Below, piece after piece: positions 30,507 to 38,858 of a stretch of DNA of 43,851 nt. Source of the DNA: a virus. The notes beneath the pieces are model-generated. The model was not told where the DNA came from. It searched no databases and saw only the letters and a program-made list of their open reading frames with translations. A program made the translations under genes and the position numbers. How positions within the stretch are numbered: position 1 is the stretch's first letter; the number at the start of each line of letters is the position of its first letter. The DNA is taken from positions 1-43,851 of the IMG/VR virus record IMGVR_UViG_3300036104_000001. One strand, given 5' to 3'.

Positions 30507-31382
30507 TCAGGCGTTGGGGATGGTGGTGGGCAGTGCGGGCAGCGGAGCGTCGTGCGCCTCAATCGGCGCTGCCGTGCCGCGGATTTTCGCGAACAGCTGG
30601 CCGAGATGCGGCGGCTCCAGCATCGCCAGCCGGCCGGACCGATCTTTCGCGGGATAGCCCCAGGGATTAATCGTCTGGCAGACCAGGCTGCGAAACGGCG
30701 GTAGAGCGGGTTTGCCAGCCGGAGGGTCCATCTTGATCTCGGCCAGGGTCATGACCTGATCCACGATCCCCGGCAGCTCCAGGCCGGTTTTGCTGCCATC
30801 GATCTGCGGCACGAAGACGCGGCGATTGAAGTCGTCGAGCTTCTCGTCGAGGATCCCCACGAAGATCACATTGCGCCCGCGCGCGTGCTGCAGATGCGTG
30901 AGCCAGGCGATCATCTCGCGCCCATGCAACCCATAGGCGCCGCGGATGTCGGGCTTGCCGGTCTTCTCGGAATGGGCCTCCGGCTGGCCGCGGCACCACT
31001 GAAAGCAAAGCCGGCCGGCGACGGTGATGCTGTCCACGAAGATGGTGGCAAACCCGTCCATGCGCGCCGGATCGCCATAGGCCTGGACGACGCGCGCATA
31101 CTGCGCGGCAGAATAGGGCTGCTCGTCGCGCAGCGCGGGGTTAGGGCCGGCGAGGAACAGCGCGATATCGCGGCATTCTTCCCAGGTGCGGGGCCGAAGG
31201 GATGCGCCGCGCCAGTGCTGCACGGCGAGATCGCCTGCCTCCAGGTCGATGAAGAGCGTCGTGTCGTCATCGAGCGTCAGCAGGAGATAGGTCTTGCCGA
31301 TGCCGCTCTTGCCAAAGATCACGGCCTTGATGCCGCGTGCCTCCGCCTGCCGTTCATTGGCGGTGATGATGCGCAGCGTCAT
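30507..31382 (-). CDS. Sak4-like RecA-fold ATPase (AAA_24)
   Basis: A 291-residue protein (MTLRIITANERQAEARGIKA). Walker A is VIFGKSGIGKTYLLLTL at about 20-36, TTLFIDLEAGD follows, and FATIFVDSITVAGRLCFQW is Walker B-like. Later come GREMIAWLTHLQHARGRNVI and FVGILDE. The set matches phage Sak4/AAA_24 proteins, RecA-like ATPases that anneal single strands with SSB help. The ATG overlaps the preceding stop and the gene lies 16 bp before the SSB-like gene, so the module is coherent. Confidence 0.8.
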   Translation of the reverse strand: MTLRIITANERQAEARGIKAVIFGKSGIGKTYLLLTLDDDTTLFIDLEAGDLAVQHWRGASLRPRTWEECRDIALFLAGPNPALRDEQPYSAAQYARVVQAYGDPARMDGFATIFVDSITVAGRLCFQWCRGQPEAHSEKTGKPDIRGAYGLHGREMIAWLTHLQHARGRNVIFVGILDEKLDDFNRRVFVPQIDGSKTGLELPGIVDQVMTLAEIKMDPPAGKPALPPFRSLVCQTINPWGYPAKDRSGRLAMLEPPHLGQLFAKIRGTAAPIEAHDAPLPALPTTIPNA

Positions 31383-31585
31383 TTGGAGCCCCCCTGGTCC
31401 TGGTTCTCAACGCTGAGAAACAGGTGGCTCGGCACCGAAGACGCAGAGAGGGTGCTGGTCTTGCCGATGCCCAGGCGCCCATTGATGACGACGCGCTGCC
31501 CGCCAGCGGCGTGCTTGGTGTCCTGATCCGAATTGCGCGACGCATTCGCCGCGGGTGCCGTGTTGGTCAGGGTAATGGGCATCAT
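31379..31585 (-). CDS. small hypothetical phage protein
   Basis: A 68-residue protein (MMPITLTNTAPAANASRNSD). The middle contains QRVVINGRLGIGKTSTLSA, which looks like a P-loop but is too short for an ATPase. A beta-hairpin protein is possible. Start and stop both overlap neighbours (ATGATG with TGA; ATGA), which supports translation. Function unknown. Confidence 0.6.
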   Translation of the reverse strand: MMPITLTNTAPAANASRNSDQDTKHAAGGQRVVINGRLGIGKTSTLSASSVPSHLFLSVENQDQGGSK

Positions 31586-32076
31586 TCGCCCTCCGGCAGG
31601 ATGGCGAGGCGATAGGTGGGCTTGCCGGTGCGCACAGTCCGCGCTGGCTCAAAGGCGAGGCGGATGCGCTCGGGCCAGGCGGTATACGCCCGCTCCGAGA
31701 CCTTGAAGCTGACCTCGAGGTATTCGCCGGGGTCCTCGCCGCCGGCGCGGATCTGCTCGGCGAGCGTTGCAAGGCGCGGCTGATCCCAATCCACCCGTTT
31801 AGGGAGATCGACGACGATCTCCACTATGCCGTCCTGGAAGCGGACCGAGCCGGTGTCCTTGCGGGCCGCGGCGCGGGCGGCGACGGCGCGCTGCTCATAT
31901 CGCAGGGCGATGGTGCCCTCGATCCAGTCCCGCATCCGGTTGGCGGCGTCCAGGCCAGCGCGGGCATCCTCCTGCAGGAGTGCAAGATGCTCGGCCGGCA
32001 GCGCCAGGAGGTCCGACACCGGCATACGCCGCGCGGCGTCGAGGCTGGGGCGGTTGGCGGGAATGGCGTTCATCAT
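31582..32076 (-). CDS. hypothetical early phage protein
   Basis: A 164-residue protein (MMNAIPANRPSLDAARRMPV). A helical N-terminal part (SDLLALPAEHLALLQEDARA; AANRMRDWIEGTIALRYEQR) is followed by a beta-rich part (IVEIVVDLPKRVDWDQPRLA; GEYLEVSFKVSERAYTAWP). The pattern recurs in alphaproteobacterial phages beside Sak4-type genes, but no function is known. The start overlaps the upstream stop at 32073. Confidence 0.62.
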   Translation of the reverse strand: MMNAIPANRPSLDAARRMPVSDLLALPAEHLALLQEDARAGLDAANRMRDWIEGTIALRYEQRAVAARAAARKDTGSVRFQDGIVEIVVDLPKRVDWDQPRLATLAEQIRAGGEDPGEYLEVSFKVSERAYTAWPERIRLAFEPARTVRTGKPTYRLAILPEGE

Positions 32077-32492
32077 GCGGCCTCCGCAATCAGGGCTGTG
32101 GGTGGGGCTTCCGCCGCGGCTGGCGCATCGACCTCGGTCATGCCGGGTGGCATGGGCAGCCGCAGCGCACGGCAGACATCCGCGGGGATGGAACTGTGCG
32201 GAATGCGCTGTAAGGCGTGGCGCCGGATCACATCGGGATCGATGTCGGCGGAATCGCACCAGGCTTCGCGCGAGCCAGCCCAGCCGGGCGCGGGGTCCAG
32301 CAGGAAGCGCACGGCCTCCTCCCGGTCGCGCGGCTTGAGCCCGGTCGTGAAGCCATAGCGTGGCCCGGTGGGGGCGGTGATGACGCGCGGCCGGGCGAGC
32401 CGATTGTCAGGGGTGATTGCATCCTCCAGCGCGCGATGGATGACGGCGGCGGCCAGATCGATTTCGGCACTGGGCGGGCGAGCGGACAGCAT
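32073..32492 (-). CDS. hypothetical early phage protein
   Basis: A 139-residue protein (MLSARPPSAEIDLAAAVIHR). The segment REEAVRFLLDPAPGWAGSRE, then AWCDSADIDPDVIRRHALQR, resembles a conserved block in small phage proteins where a WC-x-x-ADIDP-x-x-IR motif is seen. A Pro/Ala-rich tail follows. No function can be assigned. Confidence 0.6.
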   Translation of the reverse strand: MLSARPPSAEIDLAAAVIHRALEDAITPDNRLARPRVITAPTGPRYGFTTGLKPRDREEAVRFLLDPAPGWAGSREAWCDSADIDPDVIRRHALQRIPHSSIPADVCRALRLPMPPGMTEVDAPAAAEAPPTALIAEAA

Positions 32493-32558
32493 TCGGCAAT
32501 GCTCCGAGACGGGCGTTTCAGATCAGCAGGGGGTGGGGTGGCGAAGGAGGCGGGCGAG

Positions 32559-32822
32559 CTACCCGTCGTCGGCTCCGGCTTTGGCGGGCTCGCCCGCGAC
32601 ATTGGCGGCGCCGACCAGGTCGGCCGCGGAGAGCGTAACCCCCTGGGCGGTGGCGAGCGCCAGCAGGCGCAGATGGTGTTTGGCTGGCACCAGCCCGCCG
32701 CTGCCGCCGCGCGACTTGGGCAGCGCCCAGCGATGGACGGCGCTGCGGTCCAGGCCGAGCAATCGGGAGAGCGGTCCTGCTCCCCCGAAACGGGCGAGAA
32801 CGGTGTGGGCGGGTTCGGGCAT
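32559..32822 (-). CDS. Cro/CII-like HTH regulator
   Basis: An 87-residue protein (MPEPAHTVLARFGGAGPLSR). The HTH reads GGAGPLSRLLGLDRSAVHRW, followed by a basic linker PKSRGGSGGLVPAKHHLRLL, similar to YdaS/Cro-type phage regulators. It diverges from the S24 repressor across a 208-bp control region, as in a lambda-type switch, and is the first gene of the minus-strand early operon. The extension to 32990 runs into the control region and was rejected. Confidence 0.7.
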   Translation of the reverse strand: MPEPAHTVLARFGGAGPLSRLLGLDRSAVHRWALPKSRGGSGGLVPAKHHLRLLALATAQGVTLSAADLVGAANVAGEPAKAGADDG

Positions 32823-33030
32823 GGGGAGATGGGTAATGGGTGTGGTGACAGAGAAGCAATGCACTATTTGCAGGAAATATTCTTGGCCCCACACGTGTTG
32901 CGTGTTACGCAACGCCATCCCCGCTATCCACAGCCTTGCGCACGGATAGCATGTCGAATTCCCTTGCAAAGGTGATGGCCATGTCCGCAATCCCCTCCGA
33001 CTTCAATCCGAATCGAACGGGCTGCCTGCC
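32823..33030. promoter_or_regulatory. divergent control region between Cro-like and S24 repressor genes
   Basis: This region is AT-richer than its surroundings and contains a 17-bp dyad GTTGCG-TGTTA-CGCAAC (32897-32913), a candidate repressor operator. Promoters for both directions must lie here. TTGCGT at the dyad and AATATT (minus strand) about 20 bases downstream could serve as -35/-10 parts of the early promoter, so repressor binding would block it. Confidence 0.55.
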
Positions 33031-33690
33031 GTGTTGACCATCGACGAAATCCGCGAGGGGCTGTCCCGACCGGGCAAGACGCAAAAAGGCCTCGCCGCGG
33101 CACTCGGCGTGGACAACAGTCAGATCAGTCGCCTGCTCACTGGTAAGCGCCACATGCGCGCCCACGAGATCCCCATCATCCTGGGTTATCTGGAGATGGG
33201 CGGCGCACCAGGGCCAGGCCGGACGCGCACGACGATCCCTGAGGTGGTGCAGATAGGTGGCGACCGATTCGCGATGCTGCCGGTCTACGAGACCAGCGTG
33301 TCCGCGGGCCCAGGAATGGAGCCGGAAGACGGCGAACCGGTGCACCGCATCGCATTCCGCGCCGATTGGCTGCGCACTGTCACCAAGGGCAGCATCAGCG
33401 ATATGGTCGTGCTCAACGTGGATGGCGATTCGATGGAGCCGACGCTCAGACAGGGTGACACCGTGCTCGTGGATATGGGCCAGCAGCGTCCGCAGCAGAA
33501 GGACGGCATCTATGTGATCCGCACCGACGGCGGGCTCCAGGTAAAGCGGGTCGCCGCTCATCCGGTGACGGGCCGGATCACGATCATCTCCGACAACAAA
33601 GAGCACTATCCCGCCTTCGCCGACCTCGCGCCGGAGGAGGTTGCGGTGATTGGGCGGGTCCTATGGCTTGGGCGGCATTTAGGAAGCTGA
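33031..33690 (+). CDS. S24-family phage repressor (CI/LexA-like)
   Basis: A 219-residue protein from GTG 33031 (TTG 33034 is possible). The N-terminal HTH is KTQKGLAAALGVDNSQISRL with LTGKRH. A linker has SVSAGPGM, whose Ala-Gly is the likely self-cleavage site. The S24 peptidase domain has VDGDSMEPTLRQGDTVLVD (catalytic Ser) and GLQVKRVAAHP (catalytic Lys). RecA-stimulated self-cleavage would induce the prophage. It lies opposite the Cro-like gene. Confidence 0.88.
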   Translation: MLTIDEIREGLSRPGKTQKGLAAALGVDNSQISRLLTGKRHMRAHEIPIILGYLEMGGAPGPGRTRTTIPEVVQIGGDRFAMLPVYETSVSAGPGMEPEDGEPVHRIAFRADWLRTVTKGSISDMVVLNVDGDSMEPTLRQGDTVLVDMGQQRPQQKDGIYVIRTDGGLQVKRVAAHPVTGRITIISDNKEHYPAFADLAPEEVAVIGRVLWLGRHLGS

Positions 33691-33755
33691 ACCGCTCAAC
33701 AAGAGCTGCAATGAGTGCATTGCGCTCTGCGCGCTGATTCTGTCATCAGCGGCAT

Positions 33756-33965
33756 GTGCCAAACCCGCCCCGCTCCCCGATCAATGCACACCTCCCGCCG
33801 CACCTTCGCGAGGTCTGCAGCATCCTCGCCGCCGGCCTTCTGCGGCTGCGCAGCCGCGCTGCCGAGGAAGCTGCGCGCGAGGCTGATGACCGCGGAGACC
33901 TGTTACTACCCTTCCCGGCACCCCAGCGCCCCTATGCGAACCGGATCAACCGGAGACCCGCATGA
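33756..33965 (+). CDS. small protein of the recombinase cassette
   Basis: A 69-residue protein from GTG 33756. HLPPHLREVCSILAAGLLRL and RSRAAEEAAREADDRGDLLL resemble the short helical protein found before DUF2924-recombinase gene pairs in alphaproteobacteria. Its stop overlaps the DUF2924 start (ATGA), making a three-gene cassette with the recombinase. Function unknown. Confidence 0.55.
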   Translation: MPNPPRSPINAHLPPHLREVCSILAAGLLRLRSRAAEEAAREADDRGDLLLPFPAPQRPYANRINRRPA

Positions 33966-34462
33966 CACGCAAAGTCAAACCCGCCGCGCCACCAGCGCCG
34001 ACCATCCCCGCCATCCCGTCTGCCGACGTGGTGGGGCGCCTGGCTGCCCTGAAGACCACCGCCACGCCCGACCTGAAGCAGATGTGGCGGGAGCTCTTCG
34101 CCGCCGAGCCGCCGCCCTACAATCGACGCTTCCTGGAGAGCCGGCTCGCGTACCGGATCCAGGAACTGGCCTATGGCGGCCTGAAGCCCGAGACCATCCA
34201 GCGCCTCGAGGCCCTGGGTGAACAACTCGACGGCGGCAACCCGACCATCAGACGCATCCGCGGCGACGATATGCCAATCATCGGCACGCGGCTGATCCGC
34301 GAGTACCAGGGCGTGCAGCACAGCGTCACCGTACTGCACGACGGCTTCGAGTATCAGGGCCACCCCTACAAATCGCTGTCCTCCATCGCGCGCGCCATCA
34401 CCGGCACCCGCTGGAATGGGTGGCTGTTCTTTGGCCTGAAGAACCGGAGGGCAGCAGCATGA
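33962..34462 (+). CDS. DUF2924 family protein
   Basis: A 166-residue protein. LKQMWRELFAAEPPPYNRRF and LESRLAYRIQELAYGGLKPE are the family hallmark, followed by GTRLIREYQGVQHSVTVLHD, GFEYQGHPYKSLSSIARAIT and GTRWNGWLFFGLK. DUF2924 proteins are almost always encoded next to large serine recombinases and may assist them. The stop overlaps the recombinase ATG at 34459. Confidence 0.88.
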   Translation: MTRKVKPAAPPAPTIPAIPSADVVGRLAALKTTATPDLKQMWRELFAAEPPPYNRRFLESRLAYRIQELAYGGLKPETIQRLEALGEQLDGGNPTIRRIRGDDMPIIGTRLIREYQGVQHSVTVLHDGFEYQGHPYKSLSSIARAITGTRWNGWLFFGLKNRRAAA

Positions 34463-35811
34463 AGCGCAAGCCAGCCGCCGAGGCCGCGATGCCGGCCACG
34501 GTCCGGAAAATCCGTGCCGCCGTGTACACGCGCAAGTCGAGCGAGGAGGGCCTCGACATGGAGTTTAACTCCCTCGACGCCCAGCGCGAGGCATGTGAGG
34601 CATACATCACTAGCCAGCGGTCCGAGGGCTGGGTGCTTGTGCCCGACCGCTACGATGATGGCGGCGTGTCAGGCGGCACGCTGGACCGGCCGGCGTTGCG
34701 GCGCCTCCTGGCGGACATCGAGCGCGGCCGCCTTGACGTCATTGTGTGTTATAAATTGGACAGGCTGTCTCGCGCGTTAATGGACTTTGCCAAGTTGGTT
34801 GAAGTGTTCGACGCGAACAACGTGACCTTTGTCTCCATTACTCAATCATTCAATACGACCACCAGCATGGGTCGCCTCACGCTGAATATACTGCTGAGCT
34901 TTGCACAGTTCGAGCGGGAATTAATTGGCGAGCGCATTCGCGACAAGGTTGCGGCGTCGCGGGCGCGTGGAATCTGGATGGGGGGCTTCGTACCGCTCGG
35001 CTACGACGCCAAGGATCGGAAGCTGCTGGTGAACGACGCTGAGGCTGCGCTGGTGCGACGCATCTTCGGGGGCTTTGTCGAGACGGAATCCGGTACCAAG
35101 CTGGTCCAGGCGCTGCGCGTCGAAGGCGCCACCACGAAGCGCGGCCGCGCCTTCACCAAGAGCGATGTGTATTGGGTGCTGAGCAACCGTACCTATCTCG
35201 GTGAGGCGATGCACAAGGGCAAGTCGCACCCGGGCGAGCATGCCGCCATCGTGCCGCAGGCGATGTGGGACGCGGCCCACGCCCTCCTGACGATCAGCCC
35301 GCGGACCCGCGCTAACCGCACCCGCTGCCAGACGCCTTCCCTGCTGCGCGGGCTGATCTTCGGTAGCGACGGGCGTGCCATGTCTCCCACCCACGCGCGC
35401 GGGCGCCGTGGCCAGCAGTACCGCTACTATGTCAGCCAGTCGGTGCTGAAGGGCAGTGCCGCGGACGGTCCTGCCATCGCCCGCATTTCGGCGGCGGAGA
35501 TTGAGGGCGCGGTCATCGCGCAGGTTCGGGGGCTGCTGCGTCAGCCGGAGGTGGTGCTGGGCGCCTGGCGCGCCGCACGGGCCTCGGCGCCCGACATGAC
35601 CGAAGACGAGGCGCGGCTGGCGCTGGAGCGGCTCGACCCGCTTTGGGAGGAGCTCTTCCCCGCCGAGCAGGCGCGGATCATCCGCCTGCTGGTTGACCGG
35701 GTGGATGTCGGGGAGGGCGGCGCCGGCGTGCGGCTGAAGCTGGAGGGGCTGGCGAGCCTGGCGCGAGATCTCGCGATGCCGACGGCCGAAGCGCCGAGGG
35801 CGGCAGCATGA
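34459..35811 (+). CDS. large serine recombinase (prophage integrase)
   Basis: A 450-residue recombinase. The resolvase domain begins [20 protein letters not shown] with the nucleophilic serine in the RKS motif. [38 protein letters not shown] and [20 protein letters not shown] follow. The recombinase domain ([20 protein letters not shown]) and a C-terminal coiled-coil-like segment ([20 protein letters not shown]) complete it. The zinc ribbon seen in many relatives is reduced. Such enzymes integrate and excise phages at short att sites. The 3' third is duplicated at 38553-38858. Confidence 0.9.
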   Translation: MKRKPAAEAAMPATVRKIRAAVYTRKSSEEGLDMEFNSLDAQREACEAYITSQRSEGWVLVPDRYDDGGVSGGTLDRPALRRLLADIERGRLDVIVCYKLDRLSRALMDFAKLVEVFDANNVTFVSITQSFNTTTSMGRLTLNILLSFAQFERELIGERIRDKVAASRARGIWMGGFVPLGYDAKDRKLLVNDAEAALVRRIFGGFVETESGTKLVQALRVEGATTKRGRAFTKSDVYWVLSNRTYLGEAMHKGKSHPGEHAAIVPQAMWDAAHALLTISPRTRANRTRCQTPSLLRGLIFGSDGRAMSPTHARGRRGQQYRYYVSQSVLKGSAADGPAIARISAAEIEGAVIAQVRGLLRQPEVVLGAWRAARASAPDMTEDEARLALERLDPLWEELFPAEQARIIRLLVDRVDVGEGGAGVRLKLEGLASLARDLAMPTAEAPRAAA

Positions 35812-36281
35812 CCGGCGCTGCGCAGATGCTGACCGTGCGGGTGCCGCTGGCGGTTCGGAAGCAGCGGGGCGGGCGGAAGCTGATGATCGCGCCTGCCAGC
35901 AACACGAAGCGGGGCAGCTTGGCGGCGGACACCACATTGGTGAAGGCTGTGGCCCGGGCGTTTCGATGGCGACGGATGATGGAGGCGGGTCGCTTCGGCA
36001 CGATCGACGAACTGGCGGCGGCGGAGAAGATCAACTCGTCCTATGTCTCCCGCCTTCTGCGGCTGACGCTGCTTGCGCCGGACATTGTCGAAGCGATCCT
36101 GGACGGCCGGCAGCCGGAGGGGATGACGCTGCCGGGGCTGATGGAGCCATTTCCGGTGGAGTGGGAGCGCCAGCACTCGAAAGAATGCAATCTCGCATCG
36201 GATGGGCAGGCAGATTACCCCTCACTGATGCATCAGACAGAAAGGGTTGAGGTACCAAATACCGCGAGCATCACCGCATGA
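35808..36281 (+). CDS. recombinase-associated HTH protein, altered C-terminus
   Basis: A 157-residue frame overlapping the recombinase stop (ATGA). Its first 119 residues match the complete second copy at 38855: MLTVRVPLAVRKQRGGRKL, RWRRMMEAGRFGTIDELAAA and EKINSSYVSRLLRLTLLAPD. The HTH-like block IDELAAAEKINSSYVSRLLR suggests a DNA-binding excision or regulatory factor. After residue 119 (36165) the sequence changes, and 38 unrelated residues replace the normal ending (RR-stop). So the breakpoint of a rearrangement cuts the gene end. Confidence 0.7.
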   Translation: MTGAAQMLTVRVPLAVRKQRGGRKLMIAPASNTKRGSLAADTTLVKAVARAFRWRRMMEAGRFGTIDELAAAEKINSSYVSRLLRLTLLAPDIVEAILDGRQPEGMTLPGLMEPFPVEWERQHSKECNLASDGQADYPSLMHQTERVEVPNTASITA

Positions 36282-36288
36282 CCCGCGC

Positions 36289-38424
36289 TCAGGCAAAAAT
36301 ACAATCGGCGGCCGAGAAGCTCGTCACGCCATAAAGCGTGATAGAATTGGGACCGAAGGTGACGATGGTGTCGTTGCCGGTGTTCACGCCGAGGCTGGCG
36401 AAGCTGGCGCCAGAGCCGCGGAAGTCGAGCTTGTCACCCTGCGCCGCGGAGAAATCGCTGATCTGGTCCCAGCCCCAGTCAGCGCTGTCGAAGACGAAGG
36501 TATCGGCGCCGCCATAGCCGTAGTGGATGTCGTCCTGGGTGCCGCCGCGCATGGTGTCGGCCTGGTTGCTGCCCCACAGGATGTCGTTGCCGCCCTGACC
36601 GTTGAGGTTGCCGCCCAGATTGCCATTCGCCACCAGGTTCTCGGCCATGGCGGAGCCGGTGACCTGCGTCGCGTTGCCCGAGAGGTAGACGACCTCGACA
36701 TTCAGCGCGTTGGTCCAGCCATTCACCGTGACCCAGGCGGTGTCGTAGCCCTCATTGGCCAGTTCGGTCACCACGACGCCGGCATTATCGATGATGAAGT
36801 GGTCGGTGCCGGTACCGCCCCACATCTGGTCGGCGCCGCCATAGCCGCGCAGGATGTCGTCTCCAGCATCGCCGCGCAGCGTATCGGCCATGGCGCTGCC
36901 CCAGAGCACGTCATGGCCGCCGCCGCCATTGATGGTGGAGCCGGTGGCGGCGGCGGCGTTGGCGACGAGGTCCTCATCGCCCGAGCCGCCTTGCAGGTTG
37001 GTGGCGGTGCCGATCAGCCTGCCGATTTCGACATTGGCGGCCATGGTCCAGCCGTTGGTCGCGACCCAGGCGGTGTCGGTGCCCTGGCCGGCCAGCTCTA
37101 TCACCCCGTCGCCCACATCGTTGATGACGTATTGGTCGTTACCGTAACTACCGCGCATGATGTCGTTGCCGCCACCGCCCTGGAAGGTGTCCCCCGCCGC
37201 CCCTCCAGTCAGGATGTCCCCGCCGGCGGTGCCGATGGCGTAGATCCGGCCACTTGGCACAAAGAAGTCGGTGCCCAGGACCGAGGCGTCGATGCGCAGG
37301 CTCGTGCAGGCCTCGCCGGCGGAGATGATCAGCTGTCCGGTTTCGAGGGCGTTCACGGCATAGGCAGTGGTGAAGGAGACGGACTGGACGCCGGCGCCGG
37401 TCAGCCGCAATTCCTCAAGGCCGACCGCGTTGAACAGGCTTGTGGACCAATTCGTGTTGCCGAGCGCCACGTCGAAACGGTCGTAACCCAGGCCGGCGCT
37501 CATGGAGGCGTCGCCATCCAGCTCGGCGCCACTGGCGAAGACGAAGACATCGTCGCCCTCGCCGCCGTCGATGCTGTCGGCCCCGGCGCCGCCCTGAAAC
37601 CGCTCATTGCCGGCACCGCCGGTCAGCGTATCGGCGCCCGAGCCGCCGATGATCGTCTCGAAGCCGGTGAAGGTCATGGCCAGGTTGTTGGCGCCGGTGC
37701 CGAGATTGAAGGAAACCGCCGAACCCCAGTTGCTCGCATCCAGCGTGTCGAAGCCCTCGCCGCCCAAGGCGGCGACGCCAGTGCCGCCGACAATCACCAC
37801 GTCATCGCCCGCGCCGCCATCCAGGAAGTCGCCAGTGCTACTGTTGAACAGCTTGTCATTGCCCTCACCGCCATACAACTGGTCCGTGCCGATTGTGGCG
37901 TAGAGGGTGTCGTCGCCGCCCAGGCCAAAGAGCACAGCGCCGTTGGCCGAAGCCTGGCCGTTCGCCTGCATGATGTTGCCCAGCGCATTGCCGGTGGCGG
38001 TGAAGACGCCCGTCAGGGTTTCGAACACCATATTCTCCACATTAGCGGCCAGGGTATAGGCGGACTGGTTGGAATAGACATTAGCCGTATCGATGCCCTC
38101 GCCCGCCGCCTCGGTGATCGTGTCCAGATTGTCGCTGATCTGGTAGGTATCGTTCCCGGTGCCGCCCATCAGGGTATCGGTGCCCGTGCCGCCGGACATC
38201 GTGTCATTGCCGGCGCCGCCATCGAGCGCGTCGTTGCCGGCCTCGCCGTAGAGCAGGTCATTGCCGTCGCCGCCGGAGATAATGTCGTTGCCGGCACCGC
38301 CAGAGACGGTGTCGTTGCCGGCCAAGGCCGAGATGACGTCGTTGGTGGCGCCGAAGGTGCCGCTGTCGTCGCCCGAGGTGCCGTTCCAGAAATTGGGCAG
38401 GCCGGGGGTCTGGGTGAAGGGCAT
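36289..38424 (-). CDS. RTX-type calcium-binding repeat protein
   Basis: A 711-residue protein (MPFTQTPGLPNFWNGTSGDD) with many RTX nonapeptides. The N-terminal cluster at about 35-85 includes GGAGNDIISGGDGNDLLYG and EAGNDALDGGAGNDTMSGG. Further clusters lie near 155-185, 255-285, 425-450 and in the last 200 residues (GGTQDDIHYGYGGADTFVFD). The end IKLDFRG-like region to FSAADCIFA fits a type I secretion signal area. RTX proteins are secreted through a TolC-type exporter and fold on calcium outside the cell. No enzyme domain or ABC exporter gene is seen. GGAGAGA precedes the ATG at 38424. The gene runs convergent to the recombinase/HTH pair. Confidence 0.86.
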   Translation of the reverse strand: MPFTQTPGLPNFWNGTSGDDSGTFGATNDVISALAGNDTVSGGAGNDIISGGDGNDLLYGEAGNDALDGGAGNDTMSGGTGTDTLMGGTGNDTYQISDNLDTITEAAGEGIDTANVYSNQSAYTLAANVENMVFETLTGVFTATGNALGNIMQANGQASANGAVLFGLGGDDTLYATIGTDQLYGGEGNDKLFNSSTGDFLDGGAGDDVVIVGGTGVAALGGEGFDTLDASNWGSAVSFNLGTGANNLAMTFTGFETIIGGSGADTLTGGAGNERFQGGAGADSIDGGEGDDVFVFASGAELDGDASMSAGLGYDRFDVALGNTNWSTSLFNAVGLEELRLTGAGVQSVSFTTAYAVNALETGQLIISAGEACTSLRIDASVLGTDFFVPSGRIYAIGTAGGDILTGGAAGDTFQGGGGNDIMRGSYGNDQYVINDVGDGVIELAGQGTDTAWVATNGWTMAANVEIGRLIGTATNLQGGSGDEDLVANAAAATGSTINGGGGHDVLWGSAMADTLRGDAGDDILRGYGGADQMWGGTGTDHFIIDNAGVVVTELANEGYDTAWVTVNGWTNALNVEVVYLSGNATQVTGSAMAENLVANGNLGGNLNGQGGNDILWGSNQADTMRGGTQDDIHYGYGGADTFVFDSADWGWDQISDFSAAQGDKLDFRGSGASFASLGVNTGNDTIVTFGPNSITLYGVTSFSAADCIFA

Positions 38425-38552
38425 TGCGTCTCTCCGTCGTTGCGCGCCGGGTGCCGGCTTCGATGGAGGAGTTGTCGCCCAGCTGTGTTTCAGTTCCGCA
38501 CTGCCGCGACCGTGATCCATGTTTCAATTGTTTCAACCGACGATGGCGGGCG

Positions 38553-38858
38553 GGTGCGGTGATCGCCCAGGTCAGGGGGCTACTGCGCCAGCCGGAGGTG
38601 GTGCTTGGGGCCTGGCGTGCGGCACGGGCCTCGGCGCCCGACATGACGGAGGACGAGGCACGGCTGGCGCTGGAGCGGCTGGACCCGCTGTGGGAGGAGC
38701 TGTTCCCGGCCGAGCAGGCGCGGATCATCCGCCTGCTGGTTGACCGGGTGGATGTCGGGGAGGGCGGCGCCGATGTGCGGCTGAAGCTGGAGGGGCTGGC
38801 CAGCCTGGCGCGGGACCTGGCGGCGCCGCAGGCCGAACCGGCAAAGGCCGCGGCATGA
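38553..38858 (+). pseudogene. second serine recombinase, C-terminal remnant
   Basis: About 100 codons aligned without gaps to 35506-35811. They begin at [20 protein letters not shown] and run through [20 protein letters not shown] to the stop. All catalytic sequence is missing. Several substitutions (for example DVRLKLEG for [18 protein letters not shown] for [10 protein letters not shown]) show an older copy, not a recent duplicate. The upstream frame is unrelated and lies in the RTX promoter region. Confidence 0.82.

Larger units (their letters stand above)
1424..36165. mobile_element. lambda-like/siphovirus prophage, apparently incomplete
   Basis: A coherent set of phage modules lies between the IS-damaged regulator and the RTX locus. 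In order it holds integrase-type serine recombinase, S24 repressor, Cro-like gene, recombination/replication genes, methyltransferases, fibre-like genes, terminase, portal, capsid, head-tail joining, lysis-type and tail tube genes. Gene order is early to late on the minus strand, with ATGA or GTGA overlaps at most structural junctions. The tail module stops after the tail assembly chaperone, with no tape measure, tail tip or host-specificity gene in the window. Limits are approximate: the right one is where the recombinase-associated HTH gene loses homology to its second copy, and attachment sites could not be identified. Confidence 0.85.

Noticed and set aside
31379-31585. P-loop ATPase call for the 68-residue protein
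   Set aside because: GRLGIGKTST looks like a Walker A, but the protein is too short for a nucleotide-binding fold.
33715-34221. 168-codon plus-strand ORF overlapping DUF2924
   Set aside because: A different frame from the DUF2924 and small cassette genes, which have overlaps and family patterns.
36247-38562. 771-codon plus-strand open frame
   Set aside because: It is opposite the RTX gene; the RTX nonapeptide repeats on the minus strand are decisive.
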